Assembly: GCA_020635075.1 (NCBI GenBank)
Contig: JACKAM010000001.1
Coordinates: forward strand, 1,302,001 to 1,366,000
Source of the DNA: Pseudobdellovibrionaceae bacterium
GTDB taxonomy: Bacteria; Bdellovibrionota; Bdellovibrionia; Bdellovibrionales; UBA1609
Length of the DNA stretch: 64,000 bases
Direction of reading: 5' to 3'
A program made the translations under genes and the position numbers. Positions 43,291 through 52,025 of the stretch are shown here, one piece after another. Below the pieces are notes generated by a model. That model saw only the letters and a list, made by a program, of their open reading frames with translations. It ran no database searches and was not told the DNA's origin. Position 1 is the stretch's first letter; each line of letters begins with the position of its first letter.

Positions 43291-44304
43291 ATGGAAATTT
43301 CAATTGTCTTAGCTGTGGTGATGGCAGTGGTTGGTCTGACCATTATCAGTCGCGGCTTTAAGATCGTCCAACAAAGTGAATGTATGATTGTCGAGCGACT
43401 GGGAAGCTACTCCCGCACCATGAAGAGCGGCTTTCATATTGTCGTCCCATTTATTGAACAGACTTTGGATGTTTACTGGGTCCACAATGGGCAAATGGTT
43501 CTCGATAACCGCATTGACCTGCGAGAAACAGTACTCGATGTGCCCGAACAAACGGTGATTACTAAGGATAACGTCTCGATCAACATCGATGCCCTGTTGT
43601 ACATTCAGATTACCGACCCGGTGAAGGCCTCTTACGAGATCGCCAACCTTCCAATGGCGGTTGGACAGTTGGCCCAGACCTCCTTACGTAACGTGATCGG
43701 CGAAATGGATCTGGATGAAACCCTGGCTTCGCGGGATGTGATCAACACCAAGTTAAAGACCATTTTGGATGAAGCCACCGATAAGTGGGGCACCAAGGTC
43801 AACCGGGTGGAGCTGAAAAACATCACTCCTCCCAAAGAAATCCAACTGGCCATGGAAAAGCAGATGCAGGCCGAGCGAGAGCGTCGCGCCCAGGTTTTGG
43901 AAGCCGAAGGTGACAAACAGGCCTTGATTGCCCGCTCTGAAGGTAAACGCCAGGAGAACATCAACTTCGCCGACGGTGAACGAGAAGCAGCCATTCGCAG
44001 AGCCCAGGGTGAGGCCCAGGCTATCATAGAGGTGGCTGAGGCCGAGCGCGAAGCCATTGAAAAAATCAAATCAGCTCTGGGGACCTCAGATCTCACCGCC
44101 CAGTATTTGATTGCCTCCACCTATCTGGAGAAGTTCGGCCAGTTCACCCAAAAAGGGGGGGACAAGGTTTTCATTCCCTACGAAGCCTCCACAGCCTTGG
44201 GAACGCTGGGCTCCATCAGCGAGCTGGTGTCTGGTGGCAGAATCTTCTCTGGAAACGGCGGAAGCCCCAACACCAAGATGAGCCGTACGGTGAACCCGCA
44301 GTAG
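43291..44304 (+). CDS. SPFH/Band 7 (stomatin-like, QmcA-type) protein
   Basis: A 337-residue SPFH-domain protein. An N-terminal membrane helix (residues 4-22) precedes the Band 7 domain (about 24-190; VERLGSYSRTMKSGFHIVVPF, QTVITKDNVSINIDALLYIQI). A long charged coiled-coil follows (QMQAERERRAQVLEAEGDK), and a conserved ALGTSDLTAQYLI segment, as in paraslipins. These proteins form large rings in the membrane and affect stability of nearby membrane proteins and proteases. It is the second gene of an nfeD/stomatin operon and is followed by a terminator. Confidence 0.92.
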   Translation: MEISIVLAVVMAVVGLTIISRGFKIVQQSECMIVERLGSYSRTMKSGFHIVVPFIEQTLDVYWVHNGQMVLDNRIDLRETVLDVPEQTVITKDNVSINIDALLYIQITDPVKASYEIANLPMAVGQLAQTSLRNVIGEMDLDETLASRDVINTKLKTILDEATDKWGTKVNRVELKNITPPKEIQLAMEKQMQAERERRAQVLEAEGDKQALIARSEGKRQENINFADGEREAAIRRAQGEAQAIIEVAEAEREAIEKIKSALGTSDLTAQYLIASTYLEKFGQFTQKGGDKVFIPYEASTALGTLGSISELVSGGRIFSGNGGSPNTKMSRTVNPQ

Positions 44305-44347
44305 GTAAAGTGCCAGGCGTATTTTTTGGATCCACAGTAACAGAAAG

Positions 44348-44371
44348 GGAGAGCAATCGCTCTCCTTTTTT
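44348..44371 (+). terminator. Terminator of the nfeD/stomatin operon
   Basis: A 7-bp stem (ggagagc / gctctcc, 44348-44354 and 44359-44365) with a 4-base loop followed by a run of T, 44 bases after the stomatin stop. It lies between convergent genes. Confidence 0.88.
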
Positions 44372-44398
44372 ATTGCCGTATTTTGGTAACAAAATACT

Positions 44399-45115
44399 TT
44401 ACCCGATCGGCGTTTTCAACAGCCGGCGCCGCATGAAGAGCAATAAGCCCAGTGGCATAAGCAAGGAAATTAAAGCGAGACCGCCTGAAGCACCAGGGCC
44501 AGAACCACTTCCGGGTCCCTTGATCATTCCCGAGGCAAACAAGCACCCGGAAGGCATTTCAACTTTGTTGTCCTTTTGGGCCTCCTGAGACCCCTGAGAG
44601 GACTGCCCACCACCATCTCCACCACCGCCGCCTGTCGGCGGCGGCGTAGGACCAGTCGCGGCCACTAGTCGAATATCCACGCATTGAACATAAAGTTGAC
44701 CCGGTTGATCACTCATCACCTGTACCAATCGCAGCGTACAGCGATCACAGGTCACATTGGGTAAGCGCACACTCTCGTTGTGCGACCCACGGTTTTGAGT
44801 GTCTTCCTTGCGTAAAAGTTCGTTTTGCGCCAAAGAAAAACCCTGATCGTTTTGCAGAGAGAATTGGACCAAAAAGCGTCCAGGGTGGTTGATGGTCTCA
44901 TCCCAGGTGAAGTTAATCGTGCTTCCCGCAGTTAACTGCAGCGGATTTGCTCCCCTTGCGACTCCCCCACAAGGATCCTGATCTCCACTATTAGACTTGG
45001 TTCCATCAGTGGTTCCCGTACGGGGACGAGGCGTGTTCAAGCGAATGTGTGCCTGACTTTCCACAGCCAGGAACAGAACAAGAGTTGCCAATAGAAATTT
45101 TCCTCTGATGAACAT
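44399..45115 (-). CDS. Putative His-brace (LPMO-like) secreted protein with C-terminal membrane sorting tail
   Basis: A 238-residue exported protein. The signal peptide is expected to be cut after ESQA, which would leave His (H23) as the first residue. A second His lies in DETINHPGRF (H77). An N-terminal His plus an internal His is the copper-binding histidine brace of lytic polysaccharide monooxygenases. The mature start (HIRLNTPRPR), DPCGG and the ETI.HPG segment resemble the SCE4755-type LPMO-like proteins. Four Cys in the body could form disulfides (CDRC, YVQC). A Gly-rich linker, a lone Cys (C191), a hydrophobic helix (212-228) and RRR follow, like MYXO-CTERM-type sorting tails. Oxidative activity is inferred, not shown. 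Confidence 0.65.
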   Translation of the reverse strand: MFIRGKFLLATLVLFLAVESQAHIRLNTPRPRTGTTDGTKSNSGDQDPCGGVARGANPLQLTAGSTINFTWDETINHPGRFLVQFSLQNDQGFSLAQNELLRKEDTQNRGSHNESVRLPNVTCDRCTLRLVQVMSDQPGQLYVQCVDIRLVAATGPTPPPTGGGGGDGGGQSSQGSQEAQKDNKVEMPSGCLFASGMIKGPGSGSGPGASGGLALISLLMPLGLLLFMRRRLLKTPIG

Positions 45116-45147
45116 CCTTGATCTCCCTATTGCTTATCCAAGCCCGC

Positions 45148-45639
45148 TTACAAGGTGCTTTGACAATGATGAATGGATTCTTCCAAATAGGTCCCCAGCT
45201 CCACTCGGGCGTCCTGAGCCCGCAACACAGCGTTGGACCGAGACTGCTTTGGTCCGCACTGAATTTCAGCATAGTTATACTTACCCCCGGGGCGCCCATC
45301 TGCGGCAACACAGTCGGGACATAGTTGTAGGGCCCTGGAGGAATCGTAGTTCATCTCCTCAACATCGGCACAAACCTCTTCACCCGTGGACAACAAAACA
45401 CACGATTGGTAGGAAGAGCTGCCGTCATCTAGATCTGGAGCATACCGATAGACGCGACATTGGTAGGCCTCAACACAGGCACTTGCAGTGAGCTTTCCAG
45501 ATTGACTTCGGTGGTACTTGAGACCGTCCTCAAAGCCAGCTCCAGAACCGGGCTGCCCCTGTTGAGAACAGTTTTGAAAAAATAAAACGAGGATCGCAAG
45601 GACCGTTAGTCCTCCGACACCCACTATTGCCCTTCGCAT
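45148..45639 (-). CDS. Small Cys-rich lipoprotein with FQNC lipobox
   Basis: A 163-residue predicted lipoprotein. The hydrophobic segment ends in LFFQNC (C24), the recurrent lipobox of this genome. Eight further Cys lie in the mature part, suggesting a disulfide-rich fold. It is 32 bases upstream of the LPMO-like gene on the same strand, so the two are probably co-transcribed. No family was recognised. Confidence 0.75.
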   Translation of the reverse strand: MRRAIVGVGGLTVLAILVLFFQNCSQQGQPGSGAGFEDGLKYHRSQSGKLTASACVEAYQCRVYRYAPDLDDGSSSYQSCVLLSTGEEVCADVEEMNYDSSRALQLCPDCVAADGRPGGKYNYAEIQCGPKQSRSNAVLRAQDARVELGTYLEESIHHCQSTL

Positions 45640-45789
45640 AAACGCTACGCCCCTTCAATTCAATTCTCACATGGTCGGGTGATACCGACAACGAGAATAT
45701 AAAGAGGCTAGTTTATTCGCAATGTTGTTGTTCCAACCTGAGACAGGTTCCCGGGATTTTGGTATTTTGGTACCACAATACCAGGCGCA

Positions 45790-47937
45790 CTACTTGGCGT
45801 AGAACTTCCGATCTGTCTTAGCCATATTCAGCAAGGGTGTCGTCGGGGCAAAGCGCTTGCCGTAGCGAGTGGCCAGCAGCTCCAGCTCTTGGACAATGTA
45901 GGGAGTGCCGAGAGAATCCGCATAACGCAATAATCCGCCACGAAAAGGGGGAAATCCCGTTCCCATAATCATGGCCAGGTCCACGTCTTCCGGTTTTTCC
46001 ACAATACGGTCCTCGATCAGAGCCAAGGCGGCCTCATTAATCATGGCGAACATGCCCCGCTCGATCACTTCCTTTTCATCCAATTTGTCCGTGGGAGTGT
46101 CGAGACCCAGTTCCTTATAGATCGACTGGTCCACTTCGGTCTCCTTGCCTTTTTCATCGTAGAGATAAAATCCCTTGCCACCTTTGCGGCCTAATCGCTT
46201 GGAGCCTTCTACGTTGGCGACCAGTTTGGAAACGTGAATGCGATCACCAAAGGCGTTTTTGAAGATCTTTAAGACCTTCATTCCCACATCAAGACCAACC
46301 TCGTCCATCAACCGACATGGACCCATGGGCATACCAAACTTGTGAGTGTAAATCCGGTCCAAAGTTTCAACCGACATCCCGTCTTCGAGTAAAAACAGGG
46401 CCTCACTCATCCACGGCAAGAGCAAACGGTTGACCAAAAAACCCGGGCCGTCTTTGACCACAACGGGGGTCTTCCCCATTTTCTTGGCCAACTCAAAAAT
46501 GGTCGCCGTGGCTTCATCGTTGGTTTTTTCCCCGCGAATTACTTCCACCAAAGGCATTTTATCCACCGGATTAAAAAAGTGCATCCCAACAAAGTTTTCC
46601 GGGTGGGGCAAATCAGCTCCCATCTCAGTGACCGACAAGGATGAAGTATTGGTGGCCATGACCACGTCGGAGCTGCAGTGTTTGGCGGTCTCACCCAATA
46701 CACTCTTTTTGATTCCCATGTCTTCAACGATGGCCTCCACCACCACGTCCATATTTTGGAAGCCCTGGTAGTCCAGAGTGCCACTGATAAAAGACATGCG
46801 CTTTTCCAATTCATACTTATCCATGCGGCGGCGCTGGACCCTCTTGTCCCAAATGGACTTGGCCTGTTTGTATCCCTTGGCAATGGCATCGTGATTGATA
46901 TCCTTCATGTGGACTTCAATATCCTTATCAGCCGCCACCTGGGCAATTCCTCCACCCATAACGCCAGCGCCGAGAACCGCCATTTTCTTGACCTTATGGC
47001 CTTTGATTTCAGGACTAGTGCCGGTCTGTTTTTTGACAGCTTCCATGATGTAGAAAAGATCGATGAGGTTTTTGCTAATCTCAGTGACAGCCACCTCACA
47101 AAAACCTTCGGCTTCAATTTTGAGGGCTTTGTCACGATTGGAGTAGCCGATGGTTTTCCTAATGACCTCCAGAGCCTTAAGAGGAGCGGGATAAAACCCT
47201 TTGGACTGCTTTAATACCATCTTCTTTGCCTGGCTAAACACCACTGACTTCAGTGGACCCTCGAGCATCTTGTTCATAATACCGCGGGGCTTAAAGCGCT
47301 TTTGACGTTTGCCTTTTTTGCCAGCAATGATCTCTTGAGCCAGGGCTTCGGCCGCCGACTCCAGCTGGTCCGCAGGCACGACCTGATCAACCAGACCGAT
47401 TTTTCTGGCCTTTTCAGGGATCACCGCCTTACCTGCCAGGATAATATCCAAGGCCGCCTGAATACCTATTATTCTTGGCATACGCACACAGCCACCAAAG
47501 CCCGGAATAATTCCCAGTTTGACTTCTGGAAGCCCAATGCGAGTACTTTTGTCGTCACTAGCAATGCGATAATCACAGGCCATGATCAATTCACAGCCGC
47601 CACCCATACAGGCTCCATTTACTGCAGCAATGACCGGCATGGGCAGATCTTCCAAACTATTGAGAATCTCATGGGCCGGACCCAGTTTCTCCAAAAAATC
47701 TTCACGCGAAGTGAGCTTTTTGATCTCGTCAATATCCGCACCCGCAATAAAAATACCGGGCTTGCGCGAAATTAAAATCACAGCCTTGTACTTAGACCCC
47801 TTTAGTTCATCGACGATTTCCTTGAGCCGAGCCATGACGGGAGAGGATAGCTTGTTCACCTTCTCGCCAATAAGATCCCATTCCACATAAGCAATATCGC
47901 CCTTTGCTACTAGCTTAAGACTCTCCTCGATGCTCAT
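45790..47937 (-). CDS. fadJ: Bifunctional enoyl-CoA hydratase / 3-hydroxyacyl-CoA dehydrogenase (FadJ/FadB type)
   Basis: A 715-residue beta-oxidation multifunctional protein. The ATG at 47937 has AGGAG 8 bases upstream; a GTG at 47946 is too close to it. The N-terminal crotonase domain has both Glu-bearing segments (GGGCELIMACDYR, GLPEVKLGIIPGFGG). The dehydrogenase domain follows with VLGAGVMGGGIAQ, MHFFNPVDKMPLVEV and GFLVNRL, then two C-terminal helical domains. It converts enoyl-CoA to 3-oxoacyl-CoA in fatty-acid oxidation. No thiolase gene is adjacent. It could also serve the lower part of the benzoyl-CoA pathway. The exact symbol, fadJ or fadB, is not resolved. Confidence 0.92.
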   Translation of the reverse strand: MSIEESLKLVAKGDIAYVEWDLIGEKVNKLSSPVMARLKEIVDELKGSKYKAVILISRKPGIFIAGADIDEIKKLTSREDFLEKLGPAHEILNSLEDLPMPVIAAVNGACMGGGCELIMACDYRIASDDKSTRIGLPEVKLGIIPGFGGCVRMPRIIGIQAALDIILAGKAVIPEKARKIGLVDQVVPADQLESAAEALAQEIIAGKKGKRQKRFKPRGIMNKMLEGPLKSVVFSQAKKMVLKQSKGFYPAPLKALEVIRKTIGYSNRDKALKIEAEGFCEVAVTEISKNLIDLFYIMEAVKKQTGTSPEIKGHKVKKMAVLGAGVMGGGIAQVAADKDIEVHMKDINHDAIAKGYKQAKSIWDKRVQRRRMDKYELEKRMSFISGTLDYQGFQNMDVVVEAIVEDMGIKKSVLGETAKHCSSDVVMATNTSSLSVTEMGADLPHPENFVGMHFFNPVDKMPLVEVIRGEKTNDEATATIFELAKKMGKTPVVVKDGPGFLVNRLLLPWMSEALFLLEDGMSVETLDRIYTHKFGMPMGPCRLMDEVGLDVGMKVLKIFKNAFGDRIHVSKLVANVEGSKRLGRKGGKGFYLYDEKGKETEVDQSIYKELGLDTPTDKLDEKEVIERGMFAMINEAALALIEDRIVEKPEDVDLAMIMGTGFPPFRGGLLRYADSLGTPYIVQELELLATRYGKRFAPTTPLLNMAKTDRKFYAK

Positions 47938-48185
47938 CCGATTCACTCCTGGTTTCGTGAAAAAAGCCCTCTATGTTATGACGGCAGATTGTATGAGATT
48001 CTCTCCGAAGCACCTCCTTTGTCAATGAAGGCCCTAGGAGACTCGAATGTTGTTGCGCATCAAACGCCCGGGAGCAGAAAGTTTTTCCCAATGCCGGGTG
48101 ATCTCTCCACATTGACAAGGCTAAAGAATGGGTTGAAGGTTTATGATGTGCCTTTGTCAGCCCATTTGCCAAGAAAAGAGATGAC

Positions 48186-50462
48186 ATGAAGAACGTCGAC
48201 AAAGAAGCCCTTGAGTACCACACCAAAGGAAGTCCCGGAAAAATCGAAGTCGTGGCCAGCAAAGAAGTTGGGACGGAGTACGCACTCTCACTTGCTTACT
48301 CACCAGGAGTTGCCGCCCCTTGTAAGGAGATCGCCAAAAACCCTGAGGATGTTTACAAATACACGATCCGAGGGAATTTGGTGGCGGTGGTCACCAACGG
48401 TACAGCTGTCCTCGGACTGGGGGATATCGGACCCCTGGCCGGAAAGCCGGTCATGGAAGGCAAGGGCATTCTCTTCAAGCAATTCGCCAACATCAACGTG
48501 TTTGATATTGAGCTAAATACAAAAACCAACGAAGAGTTTATTGCTGCCGTTAAAGCTCTTGAGCCGACCTTCGGCGGCATCAATTTAGAGGATATTAAAG
48601 CGCCTGAGTGCTTTGAAATCGAAGAACGTCTCAAAGAAGAAATGTCCATCCCGGTGTTTCATGATGACCAGCACGGAACAGCCATTATCACCGCCGCTGC
48701 TTTTATCAATGGCTGCCATTTGACCGGTCGCAAGCTCGCGGACGCGCGAGTGGTCTTTAATGGCGCTGGAGCTGCCGCTATCGCCTGTGCCAAACTCCTC
48801 ATCAGCATGGGTGCCCAAGCAAAGAACGTTCTCCTGTGTGACTCAAAAGGCGTGATTCGTAAGGGGCGAACTGACGGAATGAACAGTTACAAAGAGGAGT
48901 TTGCCGTTGAGACGGAACGCAAAACTTTGGCTGAAGCCCTGGAAGGAGCCGATTGTTTTATTGGCTTGAGTGTAGCCGGCGCTGTAACTCCGGAAATGCT
49001 GACATCCATGGCTAAAAACCCCCTCGTTTTCGCCATGGCCAATCCCGTTCCCGAGATCGACCCTCATAAAGCCAAAAAGGTGCGACCAGATGTCATTGTT
49101 GCCACTGGCCGCAGTGACTATCCCAACCAGGTCAACAACGTTCTCGGCTTCCCTTCTATTTTTCGCGGGGCCCTGGATGTTCAGGCCACCACGATCAATG
49201 AGGAAATGAAGATCGCTGCGGTTAATGCTCTGGCTGAACTGGCCCGGCAGGATGTGCCAGAAAGCGTTTCAGCTGCCTACTCGAACCAGGCCTTTCACTA
49301 TGGTCCGGAATATATTATTCCCAAGCCTTTTGACTCTCGGGTATTGATCCATGTGGCTCCCGCAGTGGCCAGGGCCGCCATGGACTCGGGTGTGGCGAAA
49401 AGACCAATTCAGGATTTCAAGAAGTATATTGAAGAACTGGAAGGGATGCAGAGCTACCGACGCGGGTTTATCCGCTCTCACATAAACCAGGTCAAAAACA
49501 ATGCCCGGCGCAAGCAAGAGGCGGTTCCATTGATCGTTTTTCCAGAGGGCCGCAGTTCAAAAATCCTCAAAGCTCTCCAGTCCGTCCATCAGGAAAGAGT
49601 CATCCGCCCCGTTCTACTCGGCTACGAAGACGCGGTCCATGCACGGATGGATGAGTTGGAGTTGAGTGATCTAAAGGGAATCGAAATTTGGCAGCCGGCC
49701 AAGCACCCTAGATTCAGCGAGTACGTGGAGAAATTCTACGACAAACGCAAACGCAAGGGTGTGATGCTTGCCGAAGCAGAGCGCCTCATGTCTGATCCCT
49801 ATTATTTTTCTGCCATGGCCGTGGCCGAAGGGGATGCAGATGGCCTTGTTTCCGGAGCCACTCACCCCTACTCAGAGTGTGTACGCCCCATCCTAGAACT
49901 CATTGGCACGGGACGAAGAAGAACCGCATCAGGTCTCAATATTGTTCTTTGGCAGGATCGTATCCTTCTCTTTGCTGACACTACAATCAACATTGACCCC
50001 ACCTCCGAGCAGCTGGCTAACATTGCTGTACATGCGGCTCAGGTGGCTAAGTTCTTTAAGATCGATCCCAAAATAGCCATGCTTTCCTACACCAACTTCA
50101 CCGCGGAAAAAGAGAGTCCAAAAAAGATGAGGCGCGCAGCTGAACTAGTACGGGAACGCTATCCACGCCTGATCGTTGACGGCGAAATGCAGGCTGATAC
50201 CGCCGTGAATCCCCAGATTATGGAAAGAATCTTTCCCTTCGGCGATATCAAAGGTGGAGCCAATGTCTTAGTATTCCCCAACCTGGATGCTGGAAACATC
50301 GGCTACAAGCTTGTCCAACAGCTCGGGGGGGGCGAGGTTTTAGGCCCCTTTATCATGGGTCTCAAAAAGGCCGCAAATGTGCTTCAGAGAACCTGCTCAG
50401 TTGACGATGTAGTAAATACGATTGTTATGACTGCAGTTGAAGCCCAGGTGCTAAAGGAGTAA
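48186..50462 (+). CDS. maeB: NADP-dependent malic enzyme with C-terminal phosphotransacetylase-like domain
   Basis: A 758-residue MaeB-type malic enzyme. The N-terminal half is the malic enzyme (LAYSPGVAAPCKEIA; VFHDDQHGTAI; the nucleotide motif FNGAGAAAIACAKLL). The C-terminal 330 residues form the phosphate-acetyltransferase-like domain (FPEGRSSKILKAL; YFSAMAVAEGDADGLVSGATHPYSECVRP), usually regulatory in MaeB. It decarboxylates malate to pyruvate with reduction of NADP, feeding acetyl-CoA formation and supplying NADPH when growth depends on acetyl-CoA. hflX follows after 12 bases. It diverges from the fadJ-type gene. Confidence 0.95.
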   Translation: MKNVDKEALEYHTKGSPGKIEVVASKEVGTEYALSLAYSPGVAAPCKEIAKNPEDVYKYTIRGNLVAVVTNGTAVLGLGDIGPLAGKPVMEGKGILFKQFANINVFDIELNTKTNEEFIAAVKALEPTFGGINLEDIKAPECFEIEERLKEEMSIPVFHDDQHGTAIITAAAFINGCHLTGRKLADARVVFNGAGAAAIACAKLLISMGAQAKNVLLCDSKGVIRKGRTDGMNSYKEEFAVETERKTLAEALEGADCFIGLSVAGAVTPEMLTSMAKNPLVFAMANPVPEIDPHKAKKVRPDVIVATGRSDYPNQVNNVLGFPSIFRGALDVQATTINEEMKIAAVNALAELARQDVPESVSAAYSNQAFHYGPEYIIPKPFDSRVLIHVAPAVARAAMDSGVAKRPIQDFKKYIEELEGMQSYRRGFIRSHINQVKNNARRKQEAVPLIVFPEGRSSKILKALQSVHQERVIRPVLLGYEDAVHARMDELELSDLKGIEIWQPAKHPRFSEYVEKFYDKRKRKGVMLAEAERLMSDPYYFSAMAVAEGDADGLVSGATHPYSECVRPILELIGTGRRRTASGLNIVLWQDRILLFADTTINIDPTSEQLANIAVHAAQVAKFFKIDPKIAMLSYTNFTAEKESPKKMRRAAELVRERYPRLIVDGEMQADTAVNPQIMERIFPFGDIKGGANVLVFPNLDAGNIGYKLVQQLGGGEVLGPFIMGLKKAANVLQRTCSVDDVVNTIVMTAVEAQVLKE

Positions 50463-50474
50463 TACGACCCCTCT

Positions 50475-51800
50475 ATGCAAATGCAGGCGAAGACTCAAGA
50501 TAAGGCCATCGTCGTTGGCGTAGGCCTCAAAACAGACTCTTTTGTGGAGCTAAAGGACAGCTTGGCCGAGCTTGAAGAGCTGGTCTACGCCGCCGGAGGG
50601 GACGTTGTCGGAACGGTCGCGCAAACACTCCATCAATACAATCCTGCAACACTCTTGGGCTCGGGCAAGGTCAGTGAAATCCGGGAATTGGTAGAAAATG
50701 CGGGAGCCTCTCTAGTCGTGATCGACCGCCATCTTTCGGGAGTTCAAGGGCGAAATCTGGAAAAGGAGATTGGCGTTAAGGTTTTGGACCGTACCCAGTT
50801 GATTCTGGATATTTTTGCTCAGAGAGCGAAGACTTACGAGGGAAAGCTTCAGGTGGAATTGGCGCAAATGTTGGATCAGCTCCCACGTATGGTGGGTGCC
50901 TGGCAGGGCTCTCTCTCAAGACAAGCTGGGGGCATTGGCACCCGAGGTCCTGGTGAGACGGCCTTGGAAATTGACCGCCGCCGAATTCACAGCCGTATTA
51001 AGGTGCTCAAGAAAAAGCTAGCTACGGTAACAAAGAACCGAGCCCAGTATCGGGCGGCCCGCCAGAGGTACGAAATCCCCAGCTTCGCCTTGATTGGCTA
51101 CACCAATTCTGGCAAGAGCACCCTGCTTAACCAGTTGTGCAATGCCCGAGTTCTCACCAAGGACCAACCCTTTGCCACTTTGGACCCGGCCACCCGAAAG
51201 GTGTTTTTGCCTGAGGTAAAAAACGCTGTCGTCACCGACACGGTGGGTTTTATCCGCCGACTGCCGACAGAGCTCATTGAAGCCTTTAAGGCCACTCTAG
51301 AGGAGTCCGTCGATGCGGATGTTTTGATCCATGTGGTAGACCTCAGCAGCGATCAGATGCAAAGCCAAATGCAAACCGTTCATAACCTGATCAACGAGTT
51401 TGGTTGGCAATCCAAACCAATCATTCATGTGTTCAACAAGGTGGATAAGGCACCATTTGAACGCCAGTTCCAAGTCAAGGAACATCCTCGAGTGTTCTTA
51501 AGTGCCTTGACAGGTGAAGGAGTTGAAAAGCTCCGCAATCAAATGGTGGAGCAGGTACGCGCCCTGCACAAAGAGACAGAGTTATTTTTTCCCAAATCAG
51601 AAGAGTACCTCATCTACGAACTGGGCAGGGAAACAAGTATCAACCGCACCGAACCAAACAGTGCCGGCACTGTTTGTTTTGCCAACTTGACTCCTGACCA
51701 ACTCCACCGTTGGCAAAACTTTTTAGTCAAAAAGGAGTCAATTAACAACAAGCATCATCCACAGCCCAACCTGACGGAAGACACTCCCGATGATGAGTAG
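50475..51800 (+). CDS. hflX: Ribosome-associated GTPase HflX
   Basis: A 441-residue GTPase. The N-terminal HflX domain is followed by the family signature GGIGTRGPGET (152-162) and a coiled linker. The G domain has GYTNSGKS (208-215), DTVGFIRRLP (G3) and FNKVD (G4). HflX splits stalled or idle 70S ribosomes under stress. The C-terminus has a short extension of about 60 residues. It is 12 bases after maeB, so the two are probably co-transcribed, though their roles are unrelated. Confidence 0.95.
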   Translation: MQMQAKTQDKAIVVGVGLKTDSFVELKDSLAELEELVYAAGGDVVGTVAQTLHQYNPATLLGSGKVSEIRELVENAGASLVVIDRHLSGVQGRNLEKEIGVKVLDRTQLILDIFAQRAKTYEGKLQVELAQMLDQLPRMVGAWQGSLSRQAGGIGTRGPGETALEIDRRRIHSRIKVLKKKLATVTKNRAQYRAARQRYEIPSFALIGYTNSGKSTLLNQLCNARVLTKDQPFATLDPATRKVFLPEVKNAVVTDTVGFIRRLPTELIEAFKATLEESVDADVLIHVVDLSSDQMQSQMQTVHNLINEFGWQSKPIIHVFNKVDKAPFERQFQVKEHPRVFLSALTGEGVEKLRNQMVEQVRALHKETELFFPKSEEYLIYELGRETSINRTEPNSAGTVCFANLTPDQLHRWQNFLVKKESINNKHHPQPNLTEDTPDDE

Positions 51801-52025
51801 ACTGAGGCACGAGGTCAGTGCGGCCTGATTGTATCAAATTTCCACAAACAAAGTCGCTCTAATTCGACTAGTCCCTCACCACCCATGGTTGGTTGATCAG
51901 TTTAGACAAAAAATCCTGGATTTGATTGAGCACAGAATTTGAATGTCCAAAAAACCAGGGAAGCTATTCCCCTCCAGGGGCAATGCTTGGGCGATACCAA
52001 AACATGTAATCACGGGGGGCTCAGG

